In this document: positions 16,198-25,764 of the stretch, piece after piece
How the letters are laid out: every line of letters begins with the position of its first letter
How positions within the stretch are numbered: the stretch's first letter is position 1
The notes under the pieces: model-generated
Seen by the model: only the letters and a program-made list of their open reading frames with translations
Told to the model about the DNA's origin: nothing
The model's database searches: none
Translations under genes and position numbers: made by a program
Source of the DNA: JdFR-22 sp964534325
GTDB taxonomy: Archaea > Halobacteriota > Archaeoglobi > Archaeoglobales > Archaeoglobaceae
Length of the DNA stretch: 64,000 nt
Direction of reading: 5' to 3'
NCBI GenBank assembly: GCA_964534325.1
Contig: CAZHOR010000001.1
Coordinates: 1-64,000 of the forward strand

Positions 16198-16617
16198 ATG
16201 ATAGGATACGAACTTTCACAAGAAGAGAAGAAAAAGGTAAAGAACAATTTGAATAGCTTATTATCCAATAGAGATGAAATAATATTCGCTTATATCCACG
16301 GAAGCTTCATTGATGCATACTGGTTCAAAGACCTAGATATAGCAGTCTACTTAGATGAGAAAAAGGTAAGTAAAAAAGCTTTAGATTACGAATTAACTCT
16401 TTCTGTAGAACTTGAAAAAACTCTTAAATTACCAGTAGACGTCAAAATATTGAATAACGCTCCTCTGAGCTTCAGGTATAAAGTAACAAAAGGCGAAGTG
16501 ATCTTCAGTAGAGATGAAGAGAAAAGATATACATTTTTAGAGGATACCTGGCACCGTTACCTCGACTTCGATCCCGTGGAGAAGGAGTTCATGAGGGAAA
16601 TGATTAGAGAGAACTGA
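16198..16617 (+). CDS. MNT-type minimal nucleotidyltransferase, 139 aa
   Basis: The nucleotidyltransferase signature G-S-F-x9-D-x-D is present as HGSFIDAYWFKDLDIAVYL, and a later Asp (VDVKIL) completes the triad. Such MNT proteins are antitoxins that modify HEPN RNases by adding AMP. No HEPN gene follows here, only a very short frame, so this copy seems to be an orphan. The start has a GTGGTGA ribosome-binding site. Base composition is more AT-rich than the adjacent glycan genes, in keeping with acquisition. Confidence 0.75.
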   Translation: MIGYELSQEEKKKVKNNLNSLLSNRDEIIFAYIHGSFIDAYWFKDLDIAVYLDEKKVSKKALDYELTLSVELEKTLKLPVDVKILNNAPLSFRYKVTKGEVIFSRDEEKRYTFLEDTWHRYLDFDPVEKEFMREMIREN

Positions 16618-16653
16618 GCAGAAAGCATAACTTAGGAAGGGAAGGGAGATCTA

Positions 16654-16743
16654 ATGGAGTTTGCTGGGGCATGGAAAGATGCTGAAGATATTGAAAAAGT
16701 GATATCTGAGGGAAGGAAGGACTTTGACAAAATAAGTGAATGA
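16654..16743 (+). CDS. Very short frame, possible antitoxin remnant, 29 aa
   Basis: A strong ribosome-binding site (GGAAGGGAGAT) precedes an ATG, and the 29-residue product starts MEFAGAWKDAEDIEKVI. The F-A-G-A-W-K-D pattern resembles the toxin-binding tail of some archaeal VapB-type antitoxins. It may be a leftover tail of such a gene or a real micro-protein. Support is only the site and the resemblance. Confidence 0.3.
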   Translation: MEFAGAWKDAEDIEKVISEGRKDFDKISE

Positions 16744-16780
16744 ACTGTAAATTGAGTTTACTGAGGACAAAATAAGATGG

Positions 16781-18334
16781 TCACAAGAACTTCATTATTA
16801 TTTTCCTTATCCAGTGGGTGTTCACGTTCAATTTTTTGTCTATGGCCCTCATGACCATCAAATCCTCCCGCTCAAAAGACTTCATGGCGAGCAGCAAGAA
16901 GAAGTATAGGACTATGAAAACCACAAACATTCCTACAAGCGACATCAAGGAAACCCCTATCACATATCTGGTCAAGGCATAAACTATCGCCACTGCCAGC
17001 ACCGAAGCTGTTAGGGGCTTTAAGTAAGTTCTTCTGAAGGGCTGCAGGCCAGCGATCCGGTGGACCACCACCAGATGAAGGATATTCATCGCGGCCAGAG
17101 ATGTTCCTGTTGCTACTGCAGCTCCATTGACCCCGTATATGGGTATTAGAACGTAATTCAACACCACATTGGTTCCTGCACCGAAAAAGCTCAAAACCAT
17201 CAATACTCTGGTTCTCCCATATGCCTGCAGGACCTGTCCAGTGGGACCCACTACGCATACGACCAGATAACCGAATGCCAGAATGCTCAGCGCTGTTGCG
17301 CCTCTAACGAACTCCTGGCCGAACATGAGGTCCAGTATCCAGTTGGAGAACAGGACCATTAGCAGGAAAACGGGAACAATAAGGGCAAAAATCCATTTGG
17401 TGACAGCACTATACGTATCCTTTAAATCATCAAGGGCATTTCTGGAGTAGAGCTCTGAGATCACGGGCATAAATATAGCGCCAAAAGAGGTTAAGAACAC
17501 GCTCAACAATCTTGCTGTGGGGAAAGCCGCATTATAGACTCCCACATCCTCTGCAGTAGCAAAATAGCCCAGCATTAATGTGTCGGTCCAGTTGGTCACC
17601 ATAGCCGCTATACCGGCGAAGATGAGAGGAAAGGAGAACATAAAAAGCTCTTTTCTGGTGTATATAGCTTTAACCTTTGTTCTGAGGATGGAGAAAACCT
17701 TTGTCTCCAGAAAATAGAACGCCAGGAACGGCATAAATATTATGGCCAACACCCACCCTGCTGTTGCCCCTATAACTCCATACCCAAGGCTAAGGAAAAT
17801 GACAATCGCAACTACCTTAAAGATATTCTGGAACATGTCGTTGACATAGACCCGGTATCTTAAATCCTGAAAACCAATTGTGGCCAGCATGAAATTTCTC
17901 GCCACTACCATGAAAGGAATTGCCAAAGCAAAGACCATAAGCACAGGGGTGAGTTGTGGTTCACGAAAGATGCGGACAGAAATCCATTCAGCATTAAAGA
18001 AGACCAGAACAGTGAGTATTATGCTCAAGGGAAAACTGATCATCAATCCACTCAGAATGGTCCCCTTTATCCTGGAAGGGTCTTCCTGTCCCTTATAGTA
18101 TGAAATATATCTTTTGATACCCGCCGGCAAACCCACCAACGCCAGAGTAGTAGCGATGGACATAGCAGCGAACCCCAGGTTTATCAAACCATAATCTCCA
18201 GCCCCCAACCATCGAGCGATGACCAGTCTGGTTAGATAAGCTAAAAACATTCCAATGATACTTCCCAGAAAGCCGATACCGGCCCCCTTAACTATTTTGA
18301 GCAACGAGCTATCCAGATGAGATTCGTTGGCCAT
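16781..18334 (-). CDS. Polysaccharide flippase (MATE/Wzx-like), 517 aa
   Basis: The protein has about 14 hydrophobic segments spread over its whole length and the RfbX/Wzx-type start (GAGIGFLGSIIGMFLAYLTR, then ARWLGAGDYGLINLG). This family moves lipid-linked oligosaccharides across the cytoplasmic membrane, here probably the precursor made by the glycan operon next door. It is transcribed toward that operon rather than with it. A TATA-like AT-rich stretch (18375-18400) lies upstream of its start. Confidence 0.85.
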   Translation of the reverse strand: MANESHLDSSLLKIVKGAGIGFLGSIIGMFLAYLTRLVIARWLGAGDYGLINLGFAAMSIATTLALVGLPAGIKRYISYYKGQEDPSRIKGTILSGLMISFPLSIILTVLVFFNAEWISVRIFREPQLTPVLMVFALAIPFMVVARNFMLATIGFQDLRYRVYVNDMFQNIFKVVAIVIFLSLGYGVIGATAGWVLAIIFMPFLAFYFLETKVFSILRTKVKAIYTRKELFMFSFPLIFAGIAAMVTNWTDTLMLGYFATAEDVGVYNAAFPTARLLSVFLTSFGAIFMPVISELYSRNALDDLKDTYSAVTKWIFALIVPVFLLMVLFSNWILDLMFGQEFVRGATALSILAFGYLVVCVVGPTGQVLQAYGRTRVLMVLSFFGAGTNVVLNYVLIPIYGVNGAAVATGTSLAAMNILHLVVVHRIAGLQPFRRTYLKPLTASVLAVAIVYALTRYVIGVSLMSLVGMFVVFIVLYFFLLLAMKSFEREDLMVMRAIDKKLNVNTHWIRKIIMKFL

Positions 18335-18498
18335 GTTAATCCTCTATTATTTATGAAGAGCGTTTCCCAGGTTTATATACTTACGGATATATACTAAGCA
18401 TCCCTTACCTCTTCTCATTTGGCTTTTAATCTTTTTCATGGATTGAGGTCCTAAGACCCTCACAATAGAATTTTTCAATCTCCGGCAATAAGTGATAG

Positions 18499-18633
18499 AT
18501 GATGACGAAAAATGCTTCAAAGCTCGACCTTGGAGACCAGATAAAGGAATACCTGTTTAAAATCGCTTTTGGTGTAGGAATTCCGTTTGTTATCTACTTG
18601 TTCGTTCACTACGTCCTTTACAACTACTGGTGA
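18499..18633 (+). CDS. Single-span small membrane protein, 44 aa
   Basis: A short frame with a charged N-terminus (KLDLGDQIKEYLF) and one strong hydrophobic helix (FGVGIPFVIYLFVHYVLYNY). No family is recognised. It is followed by a hairpin with a T-rich tail at 18638-18660 that looks like a terminator, which supports it as a separate transcription unit. There are two adjacent ATGs (18499 and 18502). Confidence 0.5.
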   Translation: MMTKNASKLDLGDQIKEYLFKIAFGVGIPFVIYLFVHYVLYNYW

Positions 18634-18637
18634 GATT

Positions 18638-18660
18638 GTAGAATCCTTTCTACGTTTTGT
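18638..18660 (+). terminator. Hairpin followed by T-rich tract
   Basis: GTAGAA and TTCTAC form a 6-bp stem with a 4-base loop (18638-18653), followed by gttttgt. It lies five bases after the stop of the small membrane protein. Confidence 0.4.
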
Positions 18661-18730
18661 TCAATAACCCACCAACCTGGTCAAAACAGGTGGACGGATG
18701 CACGATGTATTTGTGAGCAGGTTGTCAAAA

Positions 18731-18739
18731 TTTATATAT
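18731..18739 (+). promoter_or_regulatory. TATA box of the cyclophilin-like/mch operon
   Basis: tttatatat lies about 25 bases before the ATG at 18760. This predicts a leaderless transcript and favours that start codon over an in-frame alternative at 18739, which would fall inside the promoter. Confidence 0.6.
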
Positions 18740-18759
18740 TGAATTCTGCAATTCAAGAC

Positions 18760-19143
18760 ATGAAAATCAAGATCGAATCCGGCGGTTTAGTCAAAGAAGC
18801 CGAACTTTATGAGGACATTGCTCCTCAAACCGTAAAGGCTGTTCTATCTAATTTACCAGTAGAAGGTGAAGTGAACACCTGGGGAGATGAGATCTATTTT
18901 CATGTCGACGTAGGGATAGAAGAGGATGAGAACTCTCATGAAACAGTGGAAATGGGTGATGTGGCTTACTGGGTGGAGGGTAAAGCGTTATGCATCTTCT
19001 TCGGCAAGACTCCCATGAGTTCCGGTGACGAGATCGTGCCGGCGGGGCCTGTAAACGTCATAGGAAAAGTGTTGGGAGACGCAAAGGATTTCAGACAGGT
19101 TAAGGATGGAGATCCTATCAAATTTTGGGATAAGGTGGTATAA
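18760..19143 (+). CDS. Cyclophilin-like fold protein (PF04126 type), 127 aa
   Basis: The sequence shows the family pattern: the P-x-T-V-x-A-V-L segment (PQTVKAVLSNLP), the conserved NTWGDEIYFHVDV strand, then GDVAYWVEGKALCIFFGKTP and GPVNVIGKVLGD. This is the small archaeal/thermophile beta-barrel related to cyclophilin; no isomerase activity is proven and the role is unknown. Its stop overlaps the mch start by one base, so it is co-translated with a C1-pathway enzyme. That pairing may hint at a helper role. Confidence 0.75.
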   Translation: MKIKIESGGLVKEAELYEDIAPQTVKAVLSNLPVEGEVNTWGDEIYFHVDVGIEEDENSHETVEMGDVAYWVEGKALCIFFGKTPMSSGDEIVPAGPVNVIGKVLGDAKDFRQVKDGDPIKFWDKVV

Positions 19144-20084
19144 TGATCAGCGTGAATGAAATGGCACTTGACATCGTGGAAGATATGGTGGATTATGAAG
19201 AGGAGTTGAGGATAGAAGCTTCCAGACTCAATAACGGGGCTACGGTCATTGATTGTGGGGTCAATGTCCCCGGAGGCTATGAGGCAGGCATCATGTTCAC
19301 CAGAGCGTGCATGGGCGGCTATAGTGAAGTGGATGTTACCATGAACTATATTGGGGATAAATTCCTTCCATTCATAACCCAGTACACGGACCAGCCCGCT
19401 ATTTCCTGTCTCGGCTCCCAGAAAGCCGGATGGCAGATAAAGGTAGGTGATTACTTTGCCATGGGCAGCGGACCTGCCAGAGCCCTGGCTCTCAAGCCCA
19501 AAAAGACCTACGAGCAGATAGAATACGAGGACGATGCAGACTACGCCGTGATCGCTTTAGAGTCGGATAAGCTTCCCGGTGAAGAGGTTATAGACTACAT
19601 TGCCAAGGAATGTGAAGTTGCTCCCGAAAGGGTTTATGCTCTGGTAGCACCTACAGCATCAATTGCGGGAAGCGTCCAGATATCCGGTAGAATTATTGAG
19701 ACCGCATTGTTCAGGCTGGCAGAGCTGGGTTACAACCCTCTATCCGTCATTGGTGCCACCGGCATTTGTCCCATCGCTCCGGTTATGGGTGATGATCTGA
19801 AGGCCATGGGAGCAACAAATGACAGTATGATATACTATGGCAGTGTGAACCTGACCGTAAGTGAGTACAGCGAATCATTCGCTCAAATTCCCTCTGAACA
19901 GTCCAAAGACTATGGAAAACCTTTTCTGGAGATCTTTACTGATGCAAATTATGATTTCTATAGTATAGACGCAAGTCTTTTTGCTCCTGCTCAAGCCGTG
20001 ATCAACCATATCGGTGAGGGAAAAACATACTCTTTCGGCAAAATGAACCCGGATGTTCTGTTAAAGTCTTATCGGATTGAATAG
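19143..20084 (+). CDS. mch: Methenyltetrahydromethanopterin cyclohydrolase, 313 aa
   Basis: Mch interconverts formyl- and methenyl-tetrahydromethanopterin in the archaeal methyl branch of the Wood-Ljungdahl pathway. The sequence fits over its full length: NGATVIDCGVNVPGGYEAG near the N-terminus, YFAMGSGPARAL in the middle, and GATGICPIAPVMGDDLKAMG with SFGKMNPDVL at the end. It overlaps the upstream cyclophilin-like gene. In the same window fwdB/fwdD and the cdh operon encode other steps of the same route. Confidence 0.95.
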   Translation: MISVNEMALDIVEDMVDYEEELRIEASRLNNGATVIDCGVNVPGGYEAGIMFTRACMGGYSEVDVTMNYIGDKFLPFITQYTDQPAISCLGSQKAGWQIKVGDYFAMGSGPARALALKPKKTYEQIEYEDDADYAVIALESDKLPGEEVIDYIAKECEVAPERVYALVAPTASIAGSVQISGRIIETALFRLAELGYNPLSVIGATGICPIAPVMGDDLKAMGATNDSMIYYGSVNLTVSEYSESFAQIPSEQSKDYGKPFLEIFTDANYDFYSIDASLFAPAQAVINHIGEGKTYSFGKMNPDVLLKSYRIE

Positions 20085-20147
20085 TATAGCATTATTATTC
20101 AAAACATATAAATACTAATTGTTCTTATTATAACTCAGGTGACCGGG

Positions 20148-20468
20148 ATGGATGTAAGAAGCGATATTGGCTTAGTAGTGATCATGGTATTCTCATCTGT
20201 TATGTTGACCTACAACTGGCTCCTGTTATACGATAGAGTTAGCTCAGCCGTCATGTTCTTTGCTTTTCTATTGACCCTCTCACTGGGTGCCCTGATAATA
20301 AGCCTTATCTTGAGAATGAAGGAGGTTATGGAGGAGTTCGAAAGCACCAAGAGGACCATCGCCGTCAACACAGACGACCTGGAGAGCAGAATAGACGGTA
20401 AACTTCAGGCTTACATAGACCCCCTTGAGGGTAGACTGGATAGAATGGAGAGAAGGTCGTACAGGTAG
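20148..20468 (+). CDS. Small membrane protein with coiled coil, 106 aa
   Basis: Two hydrophobic helices (IGLVVIMVFSSVMLTYNWLL and AVMFFAFLLTLSLGALIISL) are followed by a charged helix with heptad character (MKEVMEEFESTKRTI, RLDRMERR). No family is recognised. ATG 20148 has an AGGTGA site five bases ahead; the GTG at 20139 is part of that site. A TATA-like acatataaatac precedes it near 20105. Confidence 0.6.
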   Translation: MDVRSDIGLVVIMVFSSVMLTYNWLLLYDRVSSAVMFFAFLLTLSLGALIISLILRMKEVMEEFESTKRTIAVNTDDLESRIDGKLQAYIDPLEGRLDRMERRSYR

Positions 20469-20546
20469 ATAAGATAGTTGTAGGGCGTAGTGGTAGTGTG
20501 GCCAAGGCTCCAATCTAACCAAGACTAACCAGGATTAATTCCCCTT

Positions 20547-22946
20547 CTACTCCTCTAAATCTTCTGGGTCCTCTTCTGTCTCTTGTATTAAATCGATCTC
20601 GCGTTCGAGTTTTGTGGCACTTGCCACCTCTTTTCTGTCAACCCTGACACCGCTTGCACTTCTTCCTTGGCGGGAAATGTCGTCTGCCGATACTCTCACC
20701 AGATAGCCGTCTTTGCTGAGGATAAGAATGTCCTCGTCACCTTCAACGTATTCAGTATACACTACCCTGTCCGTAGTGGAGAGCCTGAGGTTTATTACAC
20801 CTTTTGAGCCCCTTCTGGTAAGCCGGTATTTCTTTACTGGAGTTCTCTTGCCCACGCCCCTTTCAGTGAGAGTGAATATATCTCCATCTCCAATTACGAT
20901 GGCCATGTCAGCTACTTCGTCGTTTTCCTTTAATCTAATGCTCTTTACTCCTCTGGCGCTTCTACCGTATTCCGGAATATCCTTTAAAGCAAATCGGGCC
21001 AATTGTCCATTTTTGGTGGAGATAACCACTTCCCTTCCTCCGTCACAGAACTTGGCGTGTGCTATTCTGCCTGAGGACGCTATTATACCCGCTTTTTTGG
21101 CGTTCTCGAATCTGGAGAGCTTGGTCCTCTTCATGGTCCCGTCTTCAGTGAGTATTACCGCACTGCCACTGAAGTCCGGAGTAGAGATTACCGACACAAC
21201 GTTTTCATCCCCACTTATGTCGATATAACGCCGGATGCTGACTCCTTTACCCAGTCTTCCCTGTTTAACGATTTCGTAGGCATTGATCCAGTACGCTCTT
21301 CCCGCATCCGTAAAGATCAGCAGCTTATGGTGGGTATTGCATACAGTGAATATGTGGGGAACATCTTCTCCCTCAAGCGGGAACCCTACTACTCCTACCC
21401 CACCTCTCAGCTGTCTTCTGAATGACTTCAAATCCATTCTCTTGGCAAATCCATTGCGTGTTATGGCCAGAATGTTATCCTCCGCTGCCACCAGCTCCTC
21501 AATAGAAATCTCTCCCTCTTCAAGAGATATATCGGTCCTTCTCTCGTCCCCGTAATTCTCCTTGATGTCCTGGAGATCTTCTATAATCGCTTCATCCATC
21601 TTCTCCGTGGAAGATAATAGTTCTTTATATTCCTTTATCCTGGCCAGCAGATCTTTGTATTCGTTCTCCAGTGCATCCAGCTCCATTCCTGTTAATTTTT
21701 GGAGTTTCATCTGGAGGATGGCTGTGGCTTGAGCCTCACTTAGATCATAACTCTCCATCAGAGCGGTCTTCGCTTCATCGGGTGAGGGAGACTTTCTTAT
21801 CAGCTGGACCACATTGTCAATATCTGATACCGCCTTTCTCAACCCTTCTACAATATGCAACCTCTCTTCAGCCTTTCGGAGGTCGAATTCAGTCCTTCTC
21901 CTTATAATCTCTCGCCTGTGGGTGACGTATTCACCTATCAGATCTTTGAGGTTGAGGGTCTTGGGCTCACCATTGACCAGAGCGAGATTGATAACTCCAA
22001 AAGTGGTTTGCATATTGGTGAAAGTGTATAACTTGTTTTCAGCTGTTCTGGGATTCCCTCTAAGCTCTAAAACCACTCTTATACCATCTCTATCCGATTC
22101 GTCTCTGATAGCCTTTACTTCTTCCAGCTTCCCTTCTTTGACCAGCTCGGCTATCCTTTCCACCAGTTTGGCCTTGTTTACCGCATATGGAACTTCAGTG
22201 ATCACCAGCTTTTCCTCTTCCACTTCGATCTTGCCCCTAACGGTGACCTTTCCCCTGCCGGTCTCATAAGCATCGATAATGCCTCTTTGACCCACGATGA
22301 TGCCGCCAGTGGGGAAATCAGGTCCCTTCACATACTGCAGGAGATCTTCGATGGTGATGTCTTCTTCTCCCAGATAAGCGATAATAGCGTCACAAATCTC
22401 GTTGAGATTGTGGGGAGGCATGTTGGTAGCCATTCCCACTGCTATGCCGCTTCCCCCGTTCACCAGCAAATTGGGTATGGCAGAGGGTAGAACTGTGGGC
22501 TCCTCCAGGGTGCCGTCAAAGTTGGTTGTGAAGTCAACGGTCTCTTTTTCAATGTCCACCAGCATTTCGTCAGCGATCTTTGACAGGCGAGCCTCAGTAT
22601 ATCTCATTGCCGCAGCGCTGTCACCGTCAATGCTACCAAAGTTCCCCTGACCGTCCACCAGCTTATAGCGGATAGCAAAGTCCTGAGCCATTCGAACCAG
22701 AGTATCATATACAGCGGTGTCGCCGTGGGGATGATATTTACCCAGCACATCTCCCACGATCCTGGCACATTTTCTGTGGGGGCGGTTGCTCCTCAACCCC
22801 ATCTCATACATGGAGTAGAGGATCCTGCGCTGAACGGGCTTTAAACCATCTCTAACGTCAGGTAGGGCCCTCCCCACAATAACACTCATCGCATAATCAA
22901 TGTAAGAGGATTTAAGTTCCTGATTTATCTCCCTCATCAATTCCAT
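20547..22946 (-). CDS. gyrA: DNA gyrase subunit A, 799 aa
   Basis: GyrA is the DNA-cutting subunit of the enzyme that adds negative supercoils. The catalytic tyrosine lies in AAAMRYTEARLSKIADEML. RALPDVRDGLKPVQRRILYSM marks the N-terminus, and a six-bladed C-terminal domain follows; a version of its GyrA-box can be seen as the RQLRGGVGV stretch. Length is normal. It follows gyrB by 57 bases on the same strand. Gyrase in archaea is thought to come from bacteria and is typical of certain euryarchaeal groups. Confidence 0.95.
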   Translation of the reverse strand: MELMREINQELKSSYIDYAMSVIVGRALPDVRDGLKPVQRRILYSMYEMGLRSNRPHRKCARIVGDVLGKYHPHGDTAVYDTLVRMAQDFAIRYKLVDGQGNFGSIDGDSAAAMRYTEARLSKIADEMLVDIEKETVDFTTNFDGTLEEPTVLPSAIPNLLVNGGSGIAVGMATNMPPHNLNEICDAIIAYLGEEDITIEDLLQYVKGPDFPTGGIIVGQRGIIDAYETGRGKVTVRGKIEVEEEKLVITEVPYAVNKAKLVERIAELVKEGKLEEVKAIRDESDRDGIRVVLELRGNPRTAENKLYTFTNMQTTFGVINLALVNGEPKTLNLKDLIGEYVTHRREIIRRRTEFDLRKAEERLHIVEGLRKAVSDIDNVVQLIRKSPSPDEAKTALMESYDLSEAQATAILQMKLQKLTGMELDALENEYKDLLARIKEYKELLSSTEKMDEAIIEDLQDIKENYGDERRTDISLEEGEISIEELVAAEDNILAITRNGFAKRMDLKSFRRQLRGGVGVVGFPLEGEDVPHIFTVCNTHHKLLIFTDAGRAYWINAYEIVKQGRLGKGVSIRRYIDISGDENVVSVISTPDFSGSAVILTEDGTMKRTKLSRFENAKKAGIIASSGRIAHAKFCDGGREVVISTKNGQLARFALKDIPEYGRSARGVKSIRLKENDEVADMAIVIGDGDIFTLTERGVGKRTPVKKYRLTRRGSKGVINLRLSTTDRVVYTEYVEGDEDILILSKDGYLVRVSADDISRQGRSASGVRVDRKEVASATKLEREIDLIQETEEDPEDLEE

Positions 22947-23003
22947 ACCATCACCTTAAATTTGTCCAATTCCAATTAATTCAATTAGTATAATCAAACT
23001 GGA

Positions 23004-24866
23004 TTAAACATCCAGTACAGCTTCATGAGAGTGGTCAAAGATGAACTGTCTCCTTGATTCCACATCTTCTCCCATCAATATGGTGAACAATCTTTCCGCT
23101 TCCAGAGCATCGTCTATGGTCACTTGAGCCAGTATTCTCCTGGCAGGATCCATGGTGGTCTCCCACAGCTGGTCCGGGTTCATCTCACCCAGCCCCTTGA
23201 AACGCTGGATATCTGCTTTGCCTCCTTTCTGCTTGAATTCTTCCAGCTCTTTATCGGAGTATATGTAGTGGGTTTTCTTATCTTTCTTGGCCCTGTACAG
23301 AGGAGCTTGAGCGATATAGAGGTATCCCTGCTCGATAAGGGGTTTCATCTGCCTGTAAAAGAAGGTGAGCAGGAGAGTCTTGATGTGCGCCCCATCGACA
23401 TCGGCATCGGTCATTATTATAACCCTGCGATACCTAATGTGCTGGGAATCAAAGTCACTGCCTATACCTGCCCCTATGGCAGAAGTTATAGCCTTTATCT
23501 CCTCATTCTTCAATGCCCTGCCGATACCCGCTTTCTCCACATTGATTATCTTACCTTTTATGGGTAATATAGCCTGGAACTCTCTGTTCCTCGCCTGCTT
23601 TGCCGACCCTCCAGCAGATTCACCCTCCACGATGAATATCTCTCGTTCTTCCGGCTTTTTGGATGAACAATCTGCAAGCTTTCCGGGGAGAGTGACCGAT
23701 ATCTCGCCCTTCTTCCTCACCAGCTCTCTGGCCCTCTTGGCAGCCTCTCTGGCCCTCTTGGAGAGCATGCACTTATCTATGATCTTGTTTGTGTCCTGGG
23801 GGTTCTTCAAAAACCATTGAAGCATTTCAGAATAGATAACTGACTCCACAGTGGTCTTGACTTCAGTATTAGTTAACTTTGTCTTGGTCTGTCCCTCGAA
23901 TTGGGGGTCCGGCACTTTCACCGAGATAACTGCGGTCAAGCCTTCTCTGACGTCCATCCCGCTCAGTGGAGTGAATTTCTTGGTGTTCTTCTTTCCGGAC
24001 TCATTGATGGCTCTGGTCAATCCCCCCTTGAAACCAGCAACGTGGGCTCCGCCTTCCACCGTGCGAATGTTGTTGGCGAAGGCAAATACATTCTCAAACT
24101 CGGAATCCGTGAACTGTATAGCCACCTCCACGATAGCAGCATCCCTCTCAGTGGTGATATGAACGATGTCGTGCAGGACCTCTCTATTATTATTCACCAG
24201 AGCAACGTACTCTTTAATCCCTTCATCAGTATAATACTCTGCTTCCTTGTTCTCCCTTTCATCAAAAAGATAGAATTTGATCCCTTTATTTAAGAATGAT
24301 AGCTCCCTTAATCTCTGGGAAATTATCTCGTAATCGAACCTTGTGGATTCGAAAATAGTATCATCCGGCTTGAACCTGATCTTGGTACCTGTTCTTCCCG
24401 TCTCTCCTTCAACATTTAGGTCTGTAACAGGCAGCCCTTTCTCATATTTCTGGTTGTAGATCTTGCCGTCTCTGGAGACCCACACGTCCAGCCAGTCAGA
24501 TAATGCGTTGACCACGGATACGCCCACACCGTGCAAACCGCCAGCGATCCGGTAGGATTTGTGACTGAATTTACCTCCAGCGTGCAGCTTGGTCATCACT
24601 ACTTCTAAAGCCGATGTACCCAATGTGTGGGTCTCAACAGGTATTCCTCTGCCGTTGTCCTCTACACTGGCCGAGCCGTCTTCGTATAATCTTACTTTTA
24701 TTTCGTCACAGTATTCTCCGAGGGCTTCGTCGACACTGTTATCGATTACCTCCCACAGTAAGTGGTGGAGCCCTTTAACCCCAATACCACCTATATACAT
24801 GCTAGGCCTTTTCCTTACGGCCTCCAGATCATCAAGAACCTCAATATTTTCAGCAGAATATTCCAT
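23004..24866 (-). CDS. gyrB: DNA gyrase subunit B, 620 aa
   Basis: GyrB supplies ATP hydrolysis. Its GHKL ATP site is visible in LHHLLWEVIDNSVDEA and HGVGVSVVNALS, the QTK loop in GQTKTKL, and the TOPRIM domain in EGESAGGSA and DADVDGAHI. The C-terminal PLYR...RFKGLGEMNPDQLWETTMDP segment is present and the length is that of the short archaeal/Gram-positive form. It is the promoter-proximal gene of gyrBA; AT-rich sequence 24880-25070 upstream probably holds the promoter. Confidence 0.95.
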   Translation of the reverse strand: MEYSAENIEVLDDLEAVRKRPSMYIGGIGVKGLHHLLWEVIDNSVDEALGEYCDEIKVRLYEDGSASVEDNGRGIPVETHTLGTSALEVVMTKLHAGGKFSHKSYRIAGGLHGVGVSVVNALSDWLDVWVSRDGKIYNQKYEKGLPVTDLNVEGETGRTGTKIRFKPDDTIFESTRFDYEIISQRLRELSFLNKGIKFYLFDERENKEAEYYTDEGIKEYVALVNNNREVLHDIVHITTERDAAIVEVAIQFTDSEFENVFAFANNIRTVEGGAHVAGFKGGLTRAINESGKKNTKKFTPLSGMDVREGLTAVISVKVPDPQFEGQTKTKLTNTEVKTTVESVIYSEMLQWFLKNPQDTNKIIDKCMLSKRAREAAKRARELVRKKGEISVTLPGKLADCSSKKPEEREIFIVEGESAGGSAKQARNREFQAILPIKGKIINVEKAGIGRALKNEEIKAITSAIGAGIGSDFDSQHIRYRRVIIMTDADVDGAHIKTLLLTFFYRQMKPLIEQGYLYIAQAPLYRAKKDKKTHYIYSDKELEEFKQKGGKADIQRFKGLGEMNPDQLWETTMDPARRILAQVTIDDALEAERLFTILMGEDVESRRQFIFDHSHEAVLDV

Positions 24867-25071
24867 AACCTATCATATCCTATTTTTTCTTTAAAATTCA
24901 GTTGAAAATAGCTTTTGTGGGTAAATAAAGTTTTCTATGCTCTTTTATCAAATCAACTCCGCTTATTTTGTTGATTCTTTTAATAAAGTTTGAAAAACTG
25001 CGGATAATTTAATATTTGGGCACTAACATTAAACAGGGTTTATATTTGAAAATCGAATTGGACTTTTGGGT

Positions 25072-25764
25072 TCACTTTATGAGCTCCACTCCGTCTTTCT
25101 TTCCCACAATAACCGAATAAATTAGCTCTTTACTGAATATACCGTTTTCCACAACTCCCGGTATGTTGTTGAGCTCTTTTTCCAGCTCTTGAGGGTTATC
25201 AATGCCTCCAAAGTCACAGTCGGCTATAAAATTACCATTATCAGTAACCACCGGACCGAATTTCTTTTTACTCTCCCTCAATTCCGCTTTTCCCCCCAGT
25301 TCTGCTACTTTTCTCCCAAAAATGCCGTATGCAAATGGGATCACTTCCACCGGGACCACCATATCCAGTTTTTCTCCCAGCTTGGAGGAATCGGTAATGA
25401 TCACGAACTTTGAGCATGAGCTGGCAAGGATCTTTTCTCTGGTCAACGCCCCTCCCCCACCTTTTATACAGTTGAACTGAGGGTCAAGCTGGTCCGTGCC
25501 GTCTATGTATATCTCCGGCTGAGGGTATTGATAAAGGTCCGAGACCACAACTCCACTATCCACGGCTATCATGTGGGAGCCATAAGAAGAAGGGACCCCC
25601 ACGACATTCATTCCTTCAAAATCGATCTTTTTCCCCAGCTCATGAAGAAATGCCTCTACTGTGCTACCACTGCCGATACCAATGACCATGCCGTCTTCCA
25701 CCAGCTCCACAGCCTTCTTGGCTGCATTAAGCTTCCCGTTACTCGATCTGCTGCTCGATCCCAT
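25072..25764 (-). CDS. rpiA: Ribose-5-phosphate isomerase A, 230 aa
   Basis: RpiA interconverts ribose-5-phosphate and ribulose-5-phosphate. The phosphate loop GIGSGSTVEAF, the DGTDQLDPQFNCIKGGGGALTREK active-site region with its Asp and Lys, and the C-terminal GVVENGIF are all present. The start at 25764 has an AAGGTGG site; it overlaps the end of surE by 26 bases, so the two are coupled. In many archaea this enzyme is the route to PRPP. Confidence 0.92.
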   Translation of the reverse strand: MGSSSRSSNGKLNAAKKAVELVEDGMVIGIGSGSTVEAFLHELGKKIDFEGMNVVGVPSSYGSHMIAVDSGVVVSDLYQYPQPEIYIDGTDQLDPQFNCIKGGGGALTREKILASSCSKFVIITDSSKLGEKLDMVVPVEVIPFAYGIFGRKVAELGGKAELRESKKKFGPVVTDNGNFIADCDFGGIDNPQELEKELNNIPGVVENGIFSKELIYSVIVGKKDGVELIK

